Shown here: one piece after another, positions 51,977 through 60,786 of the stretch
Numbering within the stretch: position 1 is the stretch's first letter
Layout: every line of letters starts with the position of its first letter
Notes under the pieces: generated by a model
Told to the model about the DNA's origin: nothing
Databases searched by the model: none
The model's input: only the letters and a program-made list of their open reading frames with translations
Translations under genes and position numbers: made by a program
Source of the DNA: an uncultured Sphingomonadales bacterium
Lineage (GTDB): Bacteria > Pseudomonadota > Alphaproteobacteria > Sphingomonadales > Sphingomonadaceae
Length of the DNA: 64,000 nt
NCBI GenBank assembly: GCA_903832325.1
Contig: CAILBC010000022.1
Location: forward strand, 248,001 to 312,000
Direction: 5' to 3'

Positions 51977-52729
51977 TCAGTGCGGTCGGCCGCCCGGCCC
52001 GATTGCCGGCCCGACTGCCGGCCCGACTGCAGGTATCCCCGGGCCGGCCGGCGTGCCGAATTCCCCGCGCGCTGCACCGGCCGCGCCGGCAAAGCCATAG
52101 CCTTGCGGCAAAGTCGGCCCCATCAGCCCGGTGCGCGCGCCCAATGGCCCGGTTGCCGCAGGTCCAGCGGTCTGCGCGGCCAGATCGACCGGCCCCGCCG
52201 CGGCGGCGGACACGACAGATGCCGCGGCGGTTTGCACGGCCGGCGCCGGCGCGGCGCTCTCGATGGCCAGGACAGGTGCCTGGGCATCGGCTTGCGGTAC
52301 CACGGCGCGGCGCAGACCGGGCCGTTGGCGAAGGGGCGCTGCGCGAACCGTTGCATCGGCCAATGGCGCAGCACGCGCAGCGACAGGCGCATCGGCAGGC
52401 GGCACTGCGACCGGCCGTGCCATTGTTACTGCGCGCGCGGGCACAGACACCGCCGCCACCGGCGCGCCGCGGGGCAGGATCAGTGCAAAAACCGCCACCC
52501 CCGCTGCCAGCGAAGCCACCGGGCCAAGCCATCGCGACCAGCCGGCAGCACGGCCCGCAACCCTGCCCTGCGCCGGCAATTGCGCCAGGCGCGGCACATC
52601 GCGCACAATGCGCGATGTCAGGCCCGGTGGCACCGGCAGCGGCGGCAATGCAGCCAGTTGGCGGATCAACGCCAGGTCTTCGTCGTTGCCGGCCGGGTCG
52701 GGGGCCAGATCGGGGCGCGCGGTCACCAT
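51977..52729 (-). CDS. anti-sigma-factor-like membrane protein
   Basis: The 250-residue product has a cytoplasmic N-terminus (about 1-65: NDEDLALIRQLAALPPLPVP), one membrane helix at about 68-86 (LGPVASLAAGVAVFALIL) and an Ala/Pro-rich periplasmic tail. The start overlaps the stop of the ECF sigma gene by 7 bases, the arrangement of a sigma/anti-sigma pair. No zinc-binding ZAS motif (HxxxCxxC) is visible, so it is a non-canonical anti-sigma or a short membrane partner. The C-terminus carries three GPA(V/I) repeats. Confidence 0.75.
   Translation of the reverse strand: MVTARPDLAPDPAGNDEDLALIRQLAALPPLPVPPGLTSRIVRDVPRLAQLPAQGRVAGRAAGWSRWLGPVASLAAGVAVFALILPRGAPVAAVSVPARAVTMARPVAVPPADAPVAARAAPLADATVRAAPLRQRPGLRRAVVPQADAQAPVLAIESAAPAPAVQTAAASVVSAAAAGPVDLAAQTAGPAATGPLGARTGLMGPTLPQGYGFAGAAGAARGEFGTPAGPGIPAVGPAVGPAIGPGGRPH
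51995..52030 (-). repeat. 12-bp tandem repeat x3 in the anti-sigma-like gene
   Basis: cggcccgattgc, cggcccgactgc, cggcccgactgc (plus strand), in frame, giving AVGP-AVGP-AIGP near the C-terminus. Confidence 0.93.
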
Positions 52730-53487
52730 GGCCCCGCTCCATCGCGCGGGCCCGTTTCCGCTTCACCCGCGGCGATCAGATCGTGCCACGGCACCGCGCG
52801 TGCAGTCAGGATTTCGCGCAATTGCCGCCGCGCGCGGAACAGCAGCGATTCCATCGCCTTGATATGCAGATCAAGCATCCGGGCAGCCGCCGCGTTGGAG
52901 AAGCCCTGAAGATAGCACAAGACCAGCGCCGCGCGATGACGTTCCGGCAGTGCGGCCAGCGCCTCGGCAATCTGGGCCTGGGCCTGCGCCGCTTCGATCC
53001 GTTCATCGGCCAGTGGCGCGGCATCGGCAATATCGGGCAAATCGGGCGTGGTGACCACGCGAAACCGGCGCTTGCGATCGAAACACAGGTTGATCGTCAC
53101 GCGGTGCAGCCACCCGGCCAGCCCCGCACCGCTGGGCTGCCAGCGCGCGGCATGGGTCCACAGCCGGGCAAAGCAATCCTGCACCACGTCTTCGGCTTCG
53201 TGCCCGTCGTTCAGCATGCGCGCCGCCACGCGGTACAGCGCCCCGCCATGGCGATCGACCAGCACGGCAAAGGCGGCAACCGATCCGGAGCCCACGGCCT
53301 GAACCAGCGCGACATCGTCCAGCCGCGCCAGATCGACCGGCACCTCATTCCGGCGCTCTGGCGCCACAGGCGGCGCCGGGCGGCGCGGCCGCACGGGCCG
53401 ATCATCGGAAAAACGGGTTTCGGCTGGAATATCCAGCGTCGCGCCATGGCCATCCAGCCGGGCGATCGGTGCTTCGAACAGGGTCAT
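52723..53487 (-). CDS. ECF-type RNA polymerase sigma factor
   Basis: The 254-residue product has an unusually long N-terminal extension (about 75 residues) followed by sigma-2 (FAVLVDRHGGALYRVAARML, DAEDVVQDCFARLW-like at AEDVVQDCFARLW) and sigma-4 (LAALPERHRAALVLCYLQG, SNAAAARMLDLHIKAMESLLFRARRQL). It is followed with 7-base overlap by the anti-sigma-like gene. The divergent neighbour is a large autotransporter, a plausible target. The start at 53487 is chosen over an upstream in-frame ATG with low-complexity sequence. Confidence 0.87.
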   Translation of the reverse strand: MTLFEAPIARLDGHGATLDIPAETRFSDDRPVRPRRPAPPVAPERRNEVPVDLARLDDVALVQAVGSGSVAAFAVLVDRHGGALYRVAARMLNDGHEAEDVVQDCFARLWTHAARWQPSGAGLAGWLHRVTINLCFDRKRRFRVVTTPDLPDIADAAPLADERIEAAQAQAQIAEALAALPERHRAALVLCYLQGFSNAAAARMLDLHIKAMESLLFRARRQLREILTARAVPWHDLIAAGEAETGPRDGAGPW

Positions 53488-53846
53488 AGCCACGAACCAT
53501 TGCGCAAGAGGTCTGTTCCACGCCCCCCGGCGTACCCAAGTCCACCGGCACGCCAGAGCGGCCGATCCCCCGCGCAACCGGTGCCGCGCGGCTGATGAAC
53601 CCAAAGTTTACGGCGGTATCGCGCACGGTCTTTTTTCAGGCGGCCCAAGTTCTTTTCTTGTGCGACTTGCCTTGCAGGGTTTTCCGACTATCCACGTTAC
53701 CCGTTCCGGACCCCGCGCGACGGGCTTTGCGCATGGGCAAAGCGGGCGTATGGGGTTCGCCAAGATTTCGACGGGCGGGGGGCAGGTTTACCTGTCAGCC
53801 GTCCCCCAGACCACGGTCCCGACGGTCCCTCGCCGACCGGACCTCA
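53488..53846. other. 359-bp divergent region between ECF sigma and autotransporter
   Basis: I find no gene or clear promoter consensus here. A plus-strand frame is open across it but has no protein-like features. Confidence 0.6.
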
Positions 53847-56800
53847 ATGCCGGATGACAGAATGCTGACGCAGCGCAAATTTTCGCAATTCCTGGCTTCG
53901 GCCGCCCCGGCAGCCTTTGGTTGCGTCGCGGTCCTTGCGGTCGCCTCTCCCGCCCTTGCCGATACCACGGTATCGACCGGCACCACCGCAACGTACAAGA
54001 CATCGGCCGCAGGCAATGTCACGATTGCCAGCACCGGCACGCTGACCGGCACCCCGGGCCCGGTGGTCACGGTCGATTCGTCGAGCAATGTCACGGTAAA
54101 CGGCGGCGGCATCATCAATGCCGGCACTGCCACCACCGCCGCCAACGGCGCGATCGGCATCCAGCTCAATCCCGGGGTGACCACCACGATCACCAACACC
54201 GGCTCGATCACCGCGCTGGAAAACTTCACCCCGACCACGATCAGCAGCGGCTTTGTCGAAAGCGCGGTTTCGGGCGTGTCGGGCCGCTATGGCATCTATG
54301 GCGCGGCCGGCACCACGATCAACGGCACGATCGTCAACAGCGCGGCGACGACTGTTGGTTCGAGCACCTATACCGGCACGATCACCATCGATGGCGAACA
54401 TTCGGCGGGCATCCAGATCGATGGCGATCTCAAGGGTTCGCTGAACACGCAGGGCGCGATCGCTATCCTGGGTGACAGCAGCTATGGCGTAAAGCTGAAC
54501 ACGGTAACGGGCAATGTCACCATCGGCGGCACCGTGCAGGTTACCGGTTCGGCATCACAGGGCTATGTCCAGTCGGGCGCGGTGACCGGCGCCATCCTGA
54601 TCGACGGGGCCATCACCAACGGCTACAGCTATACCGATACCAGCGGCACCGCGCTGGTGATGTCGCGTTCGCTGCTCAACACCGGCACGCCGGTCGGCAC
54701 GACGTATCTTGCCGCGGGCCTTGCCCCGATTGTGGAAATCGATGGCAATGTCACCGGCGGCGTGCTGATCAACGCGCCGACCACCTCCACATCGACCGAT
54801 ACCAACCGCGGTTCGATCACGTCGTACGGCAACAATCCCGCGCTGCAGATCGGCGGGGCAAGCAACATCACCATCGGCAGCGGCACCACCAACAACGGGG
54901 CCTTTGCCCTGGGCATCGACGGGCAGGTCTCGGCCAATGCCTACACCACCTCGACCGCGGCCTATGCCACGGTGATCGGCGGGCGCGGCGGCAATGTCAC
55001 GCTGACCAACGGGCTGGAAGTCTATGGCACGGTCAGCGCCACCACCATCGATACCGGCGCCACCGCGCTGCTGATCAATGCCGGATCGGTGGTCGGCACG
55101 ATCCTCAACACCGGCACGATCAAGGCCACTGCCAGCCAGCAGACCAGCGGCAATGTCTATGCCATCCAGGACTTGTCGGGCTCGGTCACTTCGCTGACCA
55201 ACCAGGGCTATATTTCGGGCACGGCGGCCACGGCGCTGAACGCCACGGCGGCCGCGATCGACCTGCGCGCCAACACCACCGGCGTCACGCTGACGCAAAG
55301 CTATACTTCGGCCAACCAGACCAACGAAACCGCCGACAAGGCGGCAACCACCTACAACCCGGCCACGGCCACGCTCTATGCCGGCATCACCGGTGATATC
55401 TATCTGGGCACCGGCAACAACACGATCAAGATCCAGAGCGGCAGCATCACCGGCAACACCTATATCGCCGGCGGCAACACCACGATCAGCCTGGCCGACG
55501 TGACGCGCTGGGTGGGCAACATCAATTTCACCGGCACCGGCACCGAAACGCTGACGATGACCGACAATGCCCAGCTGACCGGCAATCTGGCACTGGGCGG
55601 CAATGCCGGCACGCTGACGCTGAGCAGCGCGGCGCAGTTCCTGGGCACGGTTACCGGCGGCAGCGCCTTCAACGTGGTGGTCAATGGCGGCATTTTCGGC
55701 GCCAATGCCGTGGGCACGACCGCGATCAATTCGCTGAACGTGGCATCGGGCGGCAACTTGCGCGTCTATATCGATGGCACCACGGCAACATCGTCGCTGC
55801 TGCAGGCCAATAGCGCCACATTTGCCAGCGGCGCGAAAATCTCGCTCTATGTCAATTCGTTGAGCAACATCACCAAGAAGTACGACGTGCTGACCGCGAC
55901 CACGCTGACCGGCGCGAGCACGCTTACCAATTCGTCGCTCAATCTGCCGGTGCTGTTCAACGGCACGATCAGCACCGATGCCAACAACGTCTATGTCGAC
56001 ATCGAACGCGCCACCGCGGCGCAGCTGGGGCTGACCACGGCGCAATCGGCAGCCTATACCGCGATCCTGAACGACGCGGCGAACAACACGCTGATCCAGA
56101 GCACGCTGCTGCAGATCTATGACACCCCGACGCTGCGCGGCCGCTTCAACGAACTGCTGCCCAACTATGCGGGCGGCACGTTCGACGTGGTGACCCGCGC
56201 ATCGCGGCTGGCGGCCAAGCACCTCGACGACGATTCGACGATGTTTTCGATCAGCGATTCGGCGGCCTGGATCGAACCGATCGTGTTTACCGGCACGCGC
56301 ACCTACGGCGACACGCCGGGCTTCAAATCGAGCGGCGGCGGGCTGTCGATGGGCTATGAAAAGGTGACGCCGCTGGGCAATATCGGCCTGACACTGGCCT
56401 GGCTGACCGGCGATGCCAAATCGGCAACGTATCAGTCGGTAAAGACCAACGCCTTTCAGATCGGCACGTTCTGGCGCAAATCGAGCGGCAATTTCTATAT
56501 CTGGGGCCGCGGTTCGCTGGGCCGGGAATCGTTCAAATCCAGCCGCACGTTCTTTGGCCAGTACACCACGACCACGCAGAACGCGGTGACCACCAGCAAC
56601 TTCACCTATGCCGCCAACGGCCACTGGGCGGGCTGGTCCGCGGCGCTGACCGGCGGGGCATCGTACACCGTGCCGATGGGCGATCATTTCAGCCTGCGCC
56701 CGCGCGGCTTCCTCGAATATGACCGCCTTCAGGAAAACCGCTATATCGAAACCGGCGACACGCCGATCGCGCTGACCGTGGGCAAACGCACCAGCAGCCA

Positions 56801-57116
56801 GACCGTGGCCACCACCACGCTGGCCGCACTGTGGAGCGCCGGACCAAGCAACCACGAAGGCCGCCCCTTCACGGTCGAGCTGGAGGCCGGCCGCCGCACC
56901 TGGCTGGCGGGCAATCTGGGCACGACCACGGCGACGTTTGAAACCGGCGATACGTTCAGCATCAATGGCGGCCATCTGCCATCGGCCTGGGTCGGCCAGT
57001 TCAGCATCATGCAGGGCGGCCTGGACTATACCTGGAAAGTGGGCACCGACATCGAGCGCGGCGCCGACAAGGGTGTCGCCTATGGCGTAAAGGCATCGAT
57101 CAGCATCGCGCTGTAA
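53847..57116 (+). CDS. autotransporter with beta-helix-like passenger
   Basis: The 1089-residue product has a signal peptide (MLTQRKFSQFLASAAPAAFG, ending near SPALA-DTT; an alternative ATG is at 53862). The passenger of about 750 residues is rich in Gly, Thr, Ser, Asn and Ala with short repeated turns (for example GNVTIASTGTLTGT), as expected for a right-handed beta-helix. The C-terminal part (about 815-1089) is an autotransporter beta-barrel with alternating residues (GGLSMGYEKVTPLGNIGLTLAW). It ends SISIAL rather than in an aromatic residue. The gene is divergent from the ECF sigma pair and ends in a strong terminator. Confidence 0.88.
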   Translation: MPDDRMLTQRKFSQFLASAAPAAFGCVAVLAVASPALADTTVSTGTTATYKTSAAGNVTIASTGTLTGTPGPVVTVDSSSNVTVNGGGIINAGTATTAANGAIGIQLNPGVTTTITNTGSITALENFTPTTISSGFVESAVSGVSGRYGIYGAAGTTINGTIVNSAATTVGSSTYTGTITIDGEHSAGIQIDGDLKGSLNTQGAIAILGDSSYGVKLNTVTGNVTIGGTVQVTGSASQGYVQSGAVTGAILIDGAITNGYSYTDTSGTALVMSRSLLNTGTPVGTTYLAAGLAPIVEIDGNVTGGVLINAPTTSTSTDTNRGSITSYGNNPALQIGGASNITIGSGTTNNGAFALGIDGQVSANAYTTSTAAYATVIGGRGGNVTLTNGLEVYGTVSATTIDTGATALLINAGSVVGTILNTGTIKATASQQTSGNVYAIQDLSGSVTSLTNQGYISGTAATALNATAAAIDLRANTTGVTLTQSYTSANQTNETADKAATTYNPATATLYAGITGDIYLGTGNNTIKIQSGSITGNTYIAGGNTTISLADVTRWVGNINFTGTGTETLTMTDNAQLTGNLALGGNAGTLTLSSAAQFLGTVTGGSAFNVVVNGGIFGANAVGTTAINSLNVASGGNLRVYIDGTTATSSLLQANSATFASGAKISLYVNSLSNITKKYDVLTATTLTGASTLTNSSLNLPVLFNGTISTDANNVYVDIERATAAQLGLTTAQSAAYTAILNDAANNTLIQSTLLQIYDTPTLRGRFNELLPNYAGGTFDVVTRASRLAAKHLDDDSTMFSISDSAAWIEPIVFTGTRTYGDTPGFKSSGGGLSMGYEKVTPLGNIGLTLAWLTGDAKSATYQSVKTNAFQIGTFWRKSSGNFYIWGRGSLGRESFKSSRTFFGQYTTTTQNAVTTSNFTYAANGHWAGWSAALTGGASYTVPMGDHFSLRPRGFLEYDRLQENRYIETGDTPIALTVGKRTSSQTVATTTLAALWSAGPSNHEGRPFTVELEAGRRTWLAGNLGTTTATFETGDTFSINGGHLPSAWVGQFSIMQGGLDYTWKVGTDIERGADKGVAYGVKASISIAL

Positions 57117-57130
57117 ACCGGCATGGATCA

Positions 57131-57166
57131 GGGGGGCGGGGCCGGTGGCACCCGCCCCCTTTTTTT
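57131..57166 (+). terminator. Rho-independent terminator after the autotransporter
   Basis: GGGGGCGGG, loop gccggtggca, CCCGCCCCC followed by seven Ts. It ends 5 bp before the stop of the convergent aminotransferase. Confidence 0.9.
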
Positions 57167-57170
57167 GTCT

Positions 57171-58307
57171 TCAGCGGCGCGGTTGCGCGGCAAACCACGG
57201 CTTCAGCAGGGCCAGCGCCTGTTCCACCAGCGGTGTGGCCACGGCAAAGCTGATGCGGATGAAGCGGTGGCCCAGCACCGGGTCAAAATCGATCCCCGGC
57301 GCCACTGCAACCCCGGTATCGCGCAGCAGCCGCATTGCGAAATCCAGGCTGTCATCGGTCAGATGGCCGACATCGGCGTAGATATAGAACGCGCCATCGG
57401 GTGGGGCGATCCGGTCCAGCCCCAGATCGGGCAGCGCCTCCAGCATCAGCGCGCGGTTGCGCGCATAAGTGCGCACGTGGCCTTCCAGTTCGTCGCGGCA
57501 ATCGAATGCCACCAGGCCCGCCTTCTGGCTGAGCACCGGCGGGGTAAGAAACAGGTTGCCCATCCGCGCCCGCGCCTGGTCGACCAGATCGGGCGGAACC
57601 ACCAGCCAGCCCAGGCGCCAGCCCGGCATGCTGAAATATTTGGAAAAGCTGTTCACCACCAGCGCATCGGGCGCCACGGTCAACACGCTGGGCGTGGGGC
57701 TGCCAAAGGCGATGCCGTGATAGATTTCATCGGCGATCAGGCGGATGCCGCGTTCGGCGCAGACCGCGGCAATGCGCGCCAGTTCGTCGGCGGGGATGAT
57801 CGTGCCGGTGGGGTTGGCCGGGCTGGCCAGAAGCACCACATCGGGCGCGGGATCGATCGCGGCAATCGCCGCCGCATCGAGCTGAAACCGCGTATCCGCG
57901 CCGCAGGGAATTTCCACCGGTTCCATGAACAGCGCGCGCGCATTGTTGCGATAGGCGACATATCCCGGCCGGGCAAACGCCACGCGGGTGCCCGGCCCGC
58001 CGGCCAGCGACAGCGCCATGACCAGCGCGGGCGAAGCGCCGCACGTCAGCACGATCCGCGCCGGATCGATGGCGATGCCATCGCGTTCGCGATAGCTTTG
58101 CGCGATGCGCGCCTTCAGCGGCTGGCTTTCCCAATAGCCCATGGCATCGCTGTCGAGCACCTGGTGCGCAGTGGCGATGGCCGCCGCCGGGGCGCCGGTG
58201 GAAGGCTGGCCGAATTCCATATGGATCACCGCGCGCCCTTCGGCCGCGAGACGATGCGCCAGCGCCGAAACGGCCATGGCGTGAAAGGGTTCAAGCTGTG
58301 CGATCAT
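57171..58307 (-). CDS. PLP-dependent class I aminotransferase
   Basis: The 378-residue product is a fold type I aminotransferase. It has GASPALVMAL (phosphate site), ARPGYVAYRN, ASPANPTGTIIPADELARIA with the conserved Asn, IADEIYHGI with the PLP Asp/Tyr, and NSFSKYFSMPGWRLGW with the Schiff-base Lys. Near the end, FIRISFAV has the carboxylate-binding Arg. It belongs to the same broad group as the aminotransferase at 20873-22069 but shares only these family motifs. The substrate is unknown. Confidence 0.9.
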   Translation of the reverse strand: MIAQLEPFHAMAVSALAHRLAAEGRAVIHMEFGQPSTGAPAAAIATAHQVLDSDAMGYWESQPLKARIAQSYRERDGIAIDPARIVLTCGASPALVMALSLAGGPGTRVAFARPGYVAYRNNARALFMEPVEIPCGADTRFQLDAAAIAAIDPAPDVVLLASPANPTGTIIPADELARIAAVCAERGIRLIADEIYHGIAFGSPTPSVLTVAPDALVVNSFSKYFSMPGWRLGWLVVPPDLVDQARARMGNLFLTPPVLSQKAGLVAFDCRDELEGHVRTYARNRALMLEALPDLGLDRIAPPDGAFYIYADVGHLTDDSLDFAMRLLRDTGVAVAPGIDFDPVLGHRFIRISFAVATPLVEQALALLKPWFAAQPRR

Positions 58308-58416
58308 GCCACGCTCACTGGCCCGATCAGCAGCGATTGACAAGCACGCCCTTGGCTTGCGACCCTGCCCGGCACGGCAGCCCGGCATGAACCGCGCGCC
58401 AGCCATGGAGAGACCG

Positions 58417-58959
58417 ATGCCAAGCGAACCCGCCGTTGCCCATACGCCCGGAACACCCCCGGTGCTGCCGCTGATGACCGCGCTGGTGGTCACGGCGATT
58501 GCGGTCGCGCTGATCATCGGGTTTGTGGTGATCGGCGCGGCGCTGCATGTCGTGCCGGTCTATGCCGGGTTTCTGCTGCTGTGGTACTGGACATCGGTCA
58601 CCCATTCCGATCTGCGCGCGCTGGCGCCGGCAGTGATCGGCGGGCTGGTCGGAACCGGTTTGAGCTATTTGCTGCAGACCGGCACTGCGCTGGGCAATGG
58701 GCCGCTGATCATTGGCGCGCTGGCGCTGATGGTGGTCGCGCTGTTCCTGGTGATCGCGGGCCGCCTGCCGCTGGTCTGCAATGCCAGCACGATGCTTTAT
58801 GTCACCGTGTTCAACGCACCGGTGATCCAGCAGGGCGAAGATATGCGCCGGGTGATGCTGGCCACCGTGCTGGGCATGGTCTGGTTCGGGGTGACGATCG
58901 GCGTGCTGGGCCGGCTCGCGCCAAAGGCCGCGCCAGATCCGGCATCCGCGCAGGGCTGA
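58417..58959 (+). CDS. conserved membrane protein of unknown function
   Basis: The 180-residue product has about five membrane helices (roughly residues 20-45, 48-66, 75-95, 102-123 and 150-172). The loop between helices 2 and 3 is VTHSDLRALAP. The layout resembles small DUF1097-like inner-membrane proteins but I do not recognise it firmly. The ATG at 58417 has GGAGAG 6 bases upstream and is preferred to the ATGs at 58387 and 58405. It is divergent from the aminotransferase and convergent with the J-domain gene. Confidence 0.65.
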   Translation: MPSEPAVAHTPGTPPVLPLMTALVVTAIAVALIIGFVVIGAALHVVPVYAGFLLLWYWTSVTHSDLRALAPAVIGGLVGTGLSYLLQTGTALGNGPLIIGALALMVVALFLVIAGRLPLVCNASTMLYVTVFNAPVIQQGEDMRRVMLATVLGMVWFGVTIGVLGRLAPKAAPDPASAQG

Positions 58960-58976
58960 ACCGCGCGCCGCCGGCG

Positions 58977-59567
58977 TCAGGCGAAGGCGGGCAGGCGGCG
59001 CAGATGCTGATAGGCCTCCACCACTTCGCCCAGCCGCGCTTCGTGGGAACGGTCGCCGCCGTTGCGATCGGGGTGATAGCGCCGCACGAGTTCGGAATAG
59101 CGCGCCCGCAACGCGCGGCGATCGGCATCCATATCCAGGCCGAGCGCATCATAGGCGCGGCGGTCGGCCGGGTTCAGCCCGCGCCGGGCGGCATCGTGGG
59201 TGCGGCGCATGTCGGCCGCGCGCGCCCGCGCCCGCGCGCCAATGGCATCGAGCGGATCGACATAATCGGCCCAGCGCGGCGCCTCGTCGATGCCCGCCGT
59301 GGGGCGGAACGCGCGCGTCTGATCGGCCCAGCCCGATAGCGGCGATTGCGCGCGCTCGATCTGTTCGGGGGTCATCCCGCGAAAGAAATCATAACCCTGG
59401 TTGAACGCGCGGACGTGTTCCAGGCAGAACCAGCGATAGCTGCCGGGGCCATCAAACCCCGGTGCGCGTTCGCCCGGCGCGCGGAATTCGCCGGGTTCGG
59501 GGCAGCCGGGCGCGCTGCACGGCCGCGCGCTGCCAGGAATCCGGCCATGGAATCGGTTCTGCGTCAT
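58977..59567 (-). CDS. J-domain protein with C-terminal J domain
   Basis: The 196-residue product has a Cys/His-containing N-terminus (CSAPGCPEPGEFRAP, then RWFCLEHVRAFNQGYDFFRG). A central helical linker follows, and a J-domain at the C-terminus (about 125-190: YDALGLDMDADRRALRARYS, ELVRRYHPDRNGGDRSHE with HPD). C-terminal J-domains occur in alphaproteobacterial DnaK co-chaperones of unknown role. The start at 59567 shares a 40-bp gap with the divergent bolA gene. Confidence 0.82.
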   Translation of the reverse strand: MTQNRFHGRIPGSARPCSAPGCPEPGEFRAPGERAPGFDGPGSYRWFCLEHVRAFNQGYDFFRGMTPEQIERAQSPLSGWADQTRAFRPTAGIDEAPRWADYVDPLDAIGARARARAADMRRTHDAARRGLNPADRRAYDALGLDMDADRRALRARYSELVRRYHPDRNGGDRSHEARLGEVVEAYQHLRRLPAFA

Positions 59568-59607
59568 TTCGCTTTCCCATGCCGCCTGATTGGCTAGGAT
59601 GGAAGCC

Positions 59608-59880
59608 ATGACCGGACCCATTGCCCATGAAATCACCACGCTGCTGACTGCGGCGTTTGCCCCCACCGCGCTCGACGTGATCAACGACAGCGATAGCCAC
59701 CATGGCCATTCCGGCCATGACGGATCGGGCGAATCGCACTTTACCGTGGTGATCGAAAGCGCCGCCTTTGCCGGACAGACCCGGTTGCAGCGCCAGCGCG
59801 CGGTGATCGCCGCGCTGGGCGACATACCCGGGCAGCGCGTGCACGCATTGGCGATCCGCGCCCGCGCCCCGGGCGAATGA
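59608..59880 (+). CDS. BolA-family protein
   Basis: The 90-residue product has the BolA fold pattern: an N-terminal helix (IAHEITTLLTAAFAPTALDV), the His-rich loop SDSHHGHSGHDGSGESHFTVV with ligand His residues, LQRQRAVIAALGDIPGQ and the final VHALAIRAR. BolA proteins bind [2Fe-2S] with monothiol glutaredoxins and act in iron regulation and envelope or stress functions. The ATG at 59608 has a GGA-rich site upstream. Confidence 0.9.
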   Translation: MTGPIAHEITTLLTAAFAPTALDVINDSDSHHGHSGHDGSGESHFTVVIESAAFAGQTRLQRQRAVIAALGDIPGQRVHALAIRARAPGE

Positions 59881-59907
59881 CCGCGCCACACGCGCACACA
59901 CAACCCG

Positions 59908-59941
59908 AAAACAATCACGGGCATAAAACAATCACGGGAGA
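59908..59941 (+). repeat. 17-bp tandem repeat x2 upstream of the SDR gene
   Basis: aaaacaatcacgggcat and aaaacaatcacgggaga (14 of 17 identical), ending 8 bp before the SDR start. The second copy contains a GGGAG that can serve as Shine-Dalgarno, about 9 bases from the ATG. Confidence 0.9.
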
Positions 59942-59949
59942 GCACGGAG

Positions 59950-60786
59950 ATGGCATTTCAGCGCACAGTCGCGTGGATCACCGGCGCATCATCGGGCATT
60001 GGCGCGGCGCTGGCCCGCGCGGTGGCGGCGCGGGGCGCGGCGGTGGTGCTGTCGGGCCGCAATCGCGCGGCGCTCGATGATCTGGCGGGCACGATTGCCG
60101 GCGAAACGCTGGTCCTGCCGTTCGAAGTGACCGACCATGCCGCCATGCATGCCGCGGCCGATGCAGCATGGAACTGGGCGGCGGCGCGCGGTGGCGGGAT
60201 CGGCATGCTGATCAACAATGCCGGAATTTCGCAGCGGTCGCTCGCCATCGATACCGCCTATGATGTCTATGACCGGATTGTCGCGGTGGACCTGATGGCG
60301 CCGATTGCGCTGACGCAGGCGCTGCTGCCGCGCATGGTGGCGCGCGGCACCGGGCGCATCGTGATGATTTCCAGCGTAGCCGGCAAAGTCGGCGTGCCGA
60401 TGCGCACCGCCTATTGCGCCGCCAAATTCGGCCTGATCGGCTATGCCGACGCCTTGCGCTCCGAAATCGTGGCCCAGGGCCTGCAGGTTCATGTCGTCAC
60501 CCCCGGTTCGGTGCGTACCGGCGTGTCGCGCAACGCGCTGACCGCGGACGGATCGCCGCGTGGCACCAGCGATCGCGCCATCGAAAACGGGCTGGACCCC
60601 GATGCCGTGGCCGCCACGATGCTCGATCGCATTGCCGCGGGCGAGCGCGAGATCATCCTGGCCACCGGCATCGAGGAACAGATGGCCGAACTGCGCCGCA
60701 CCCCCGATGCGCTGTTCGACCAGATCGCCGCGCTGAGCGTCGGCTATGCCGAACGCATGGCGCAACCGGCAGGCGACAGCGCATGA
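59950..60786 (+). CDS. short-chain dehydrogenase/reductase
   Basis: The 278-residue product is a classical SDR: TGASSGIGAAL (cofactor motif TGxxxGIG), NNAGIS near residue 96, the catalytic Ser in VMISSVAGKVG, and YxxxK as TAYCAAKFG (about residue 155). The cofactor is NAD(P), and the residue after the Gly motif does not settle which. The end overlaps the following hydrolase gene by 4 bases (ATGA), so the two are one transcript and may act on the same substrate. Confidence 0.92.
   Translation: MAFQRTVAWITGASSGIGAALARAVAARGAAVVLSGRNRAALDDLAGTIAGETLVLPFEVTDHAAMHAAADAAWNWAAARGGGIGMLINNAGISQRSLAIDTAYDVYDRIVAVDLMAPIALTQALLPRMVARGTGRIVMISSVAGKVGVPMRTAYCAAKFGLIGYADALRSEIVAQGLQVHVVTPGSVRTGVSRNALTADGSPRGTSDRAIENGLDPDAVAATMLDRIAAGEREIILATGIEEQMAELRRTPDALFDQIAALSVGYAERMAQPAGDSA

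Noticed and set aside
54555..56975. Long minus-strand frame (about 806 codons) opposite the autotransporter
   Set aside because: GC-rich codon use makes antisense frames stay open. It has no domain or initiation signals, whereas the plus-strand product has a signal peptide and barrel.
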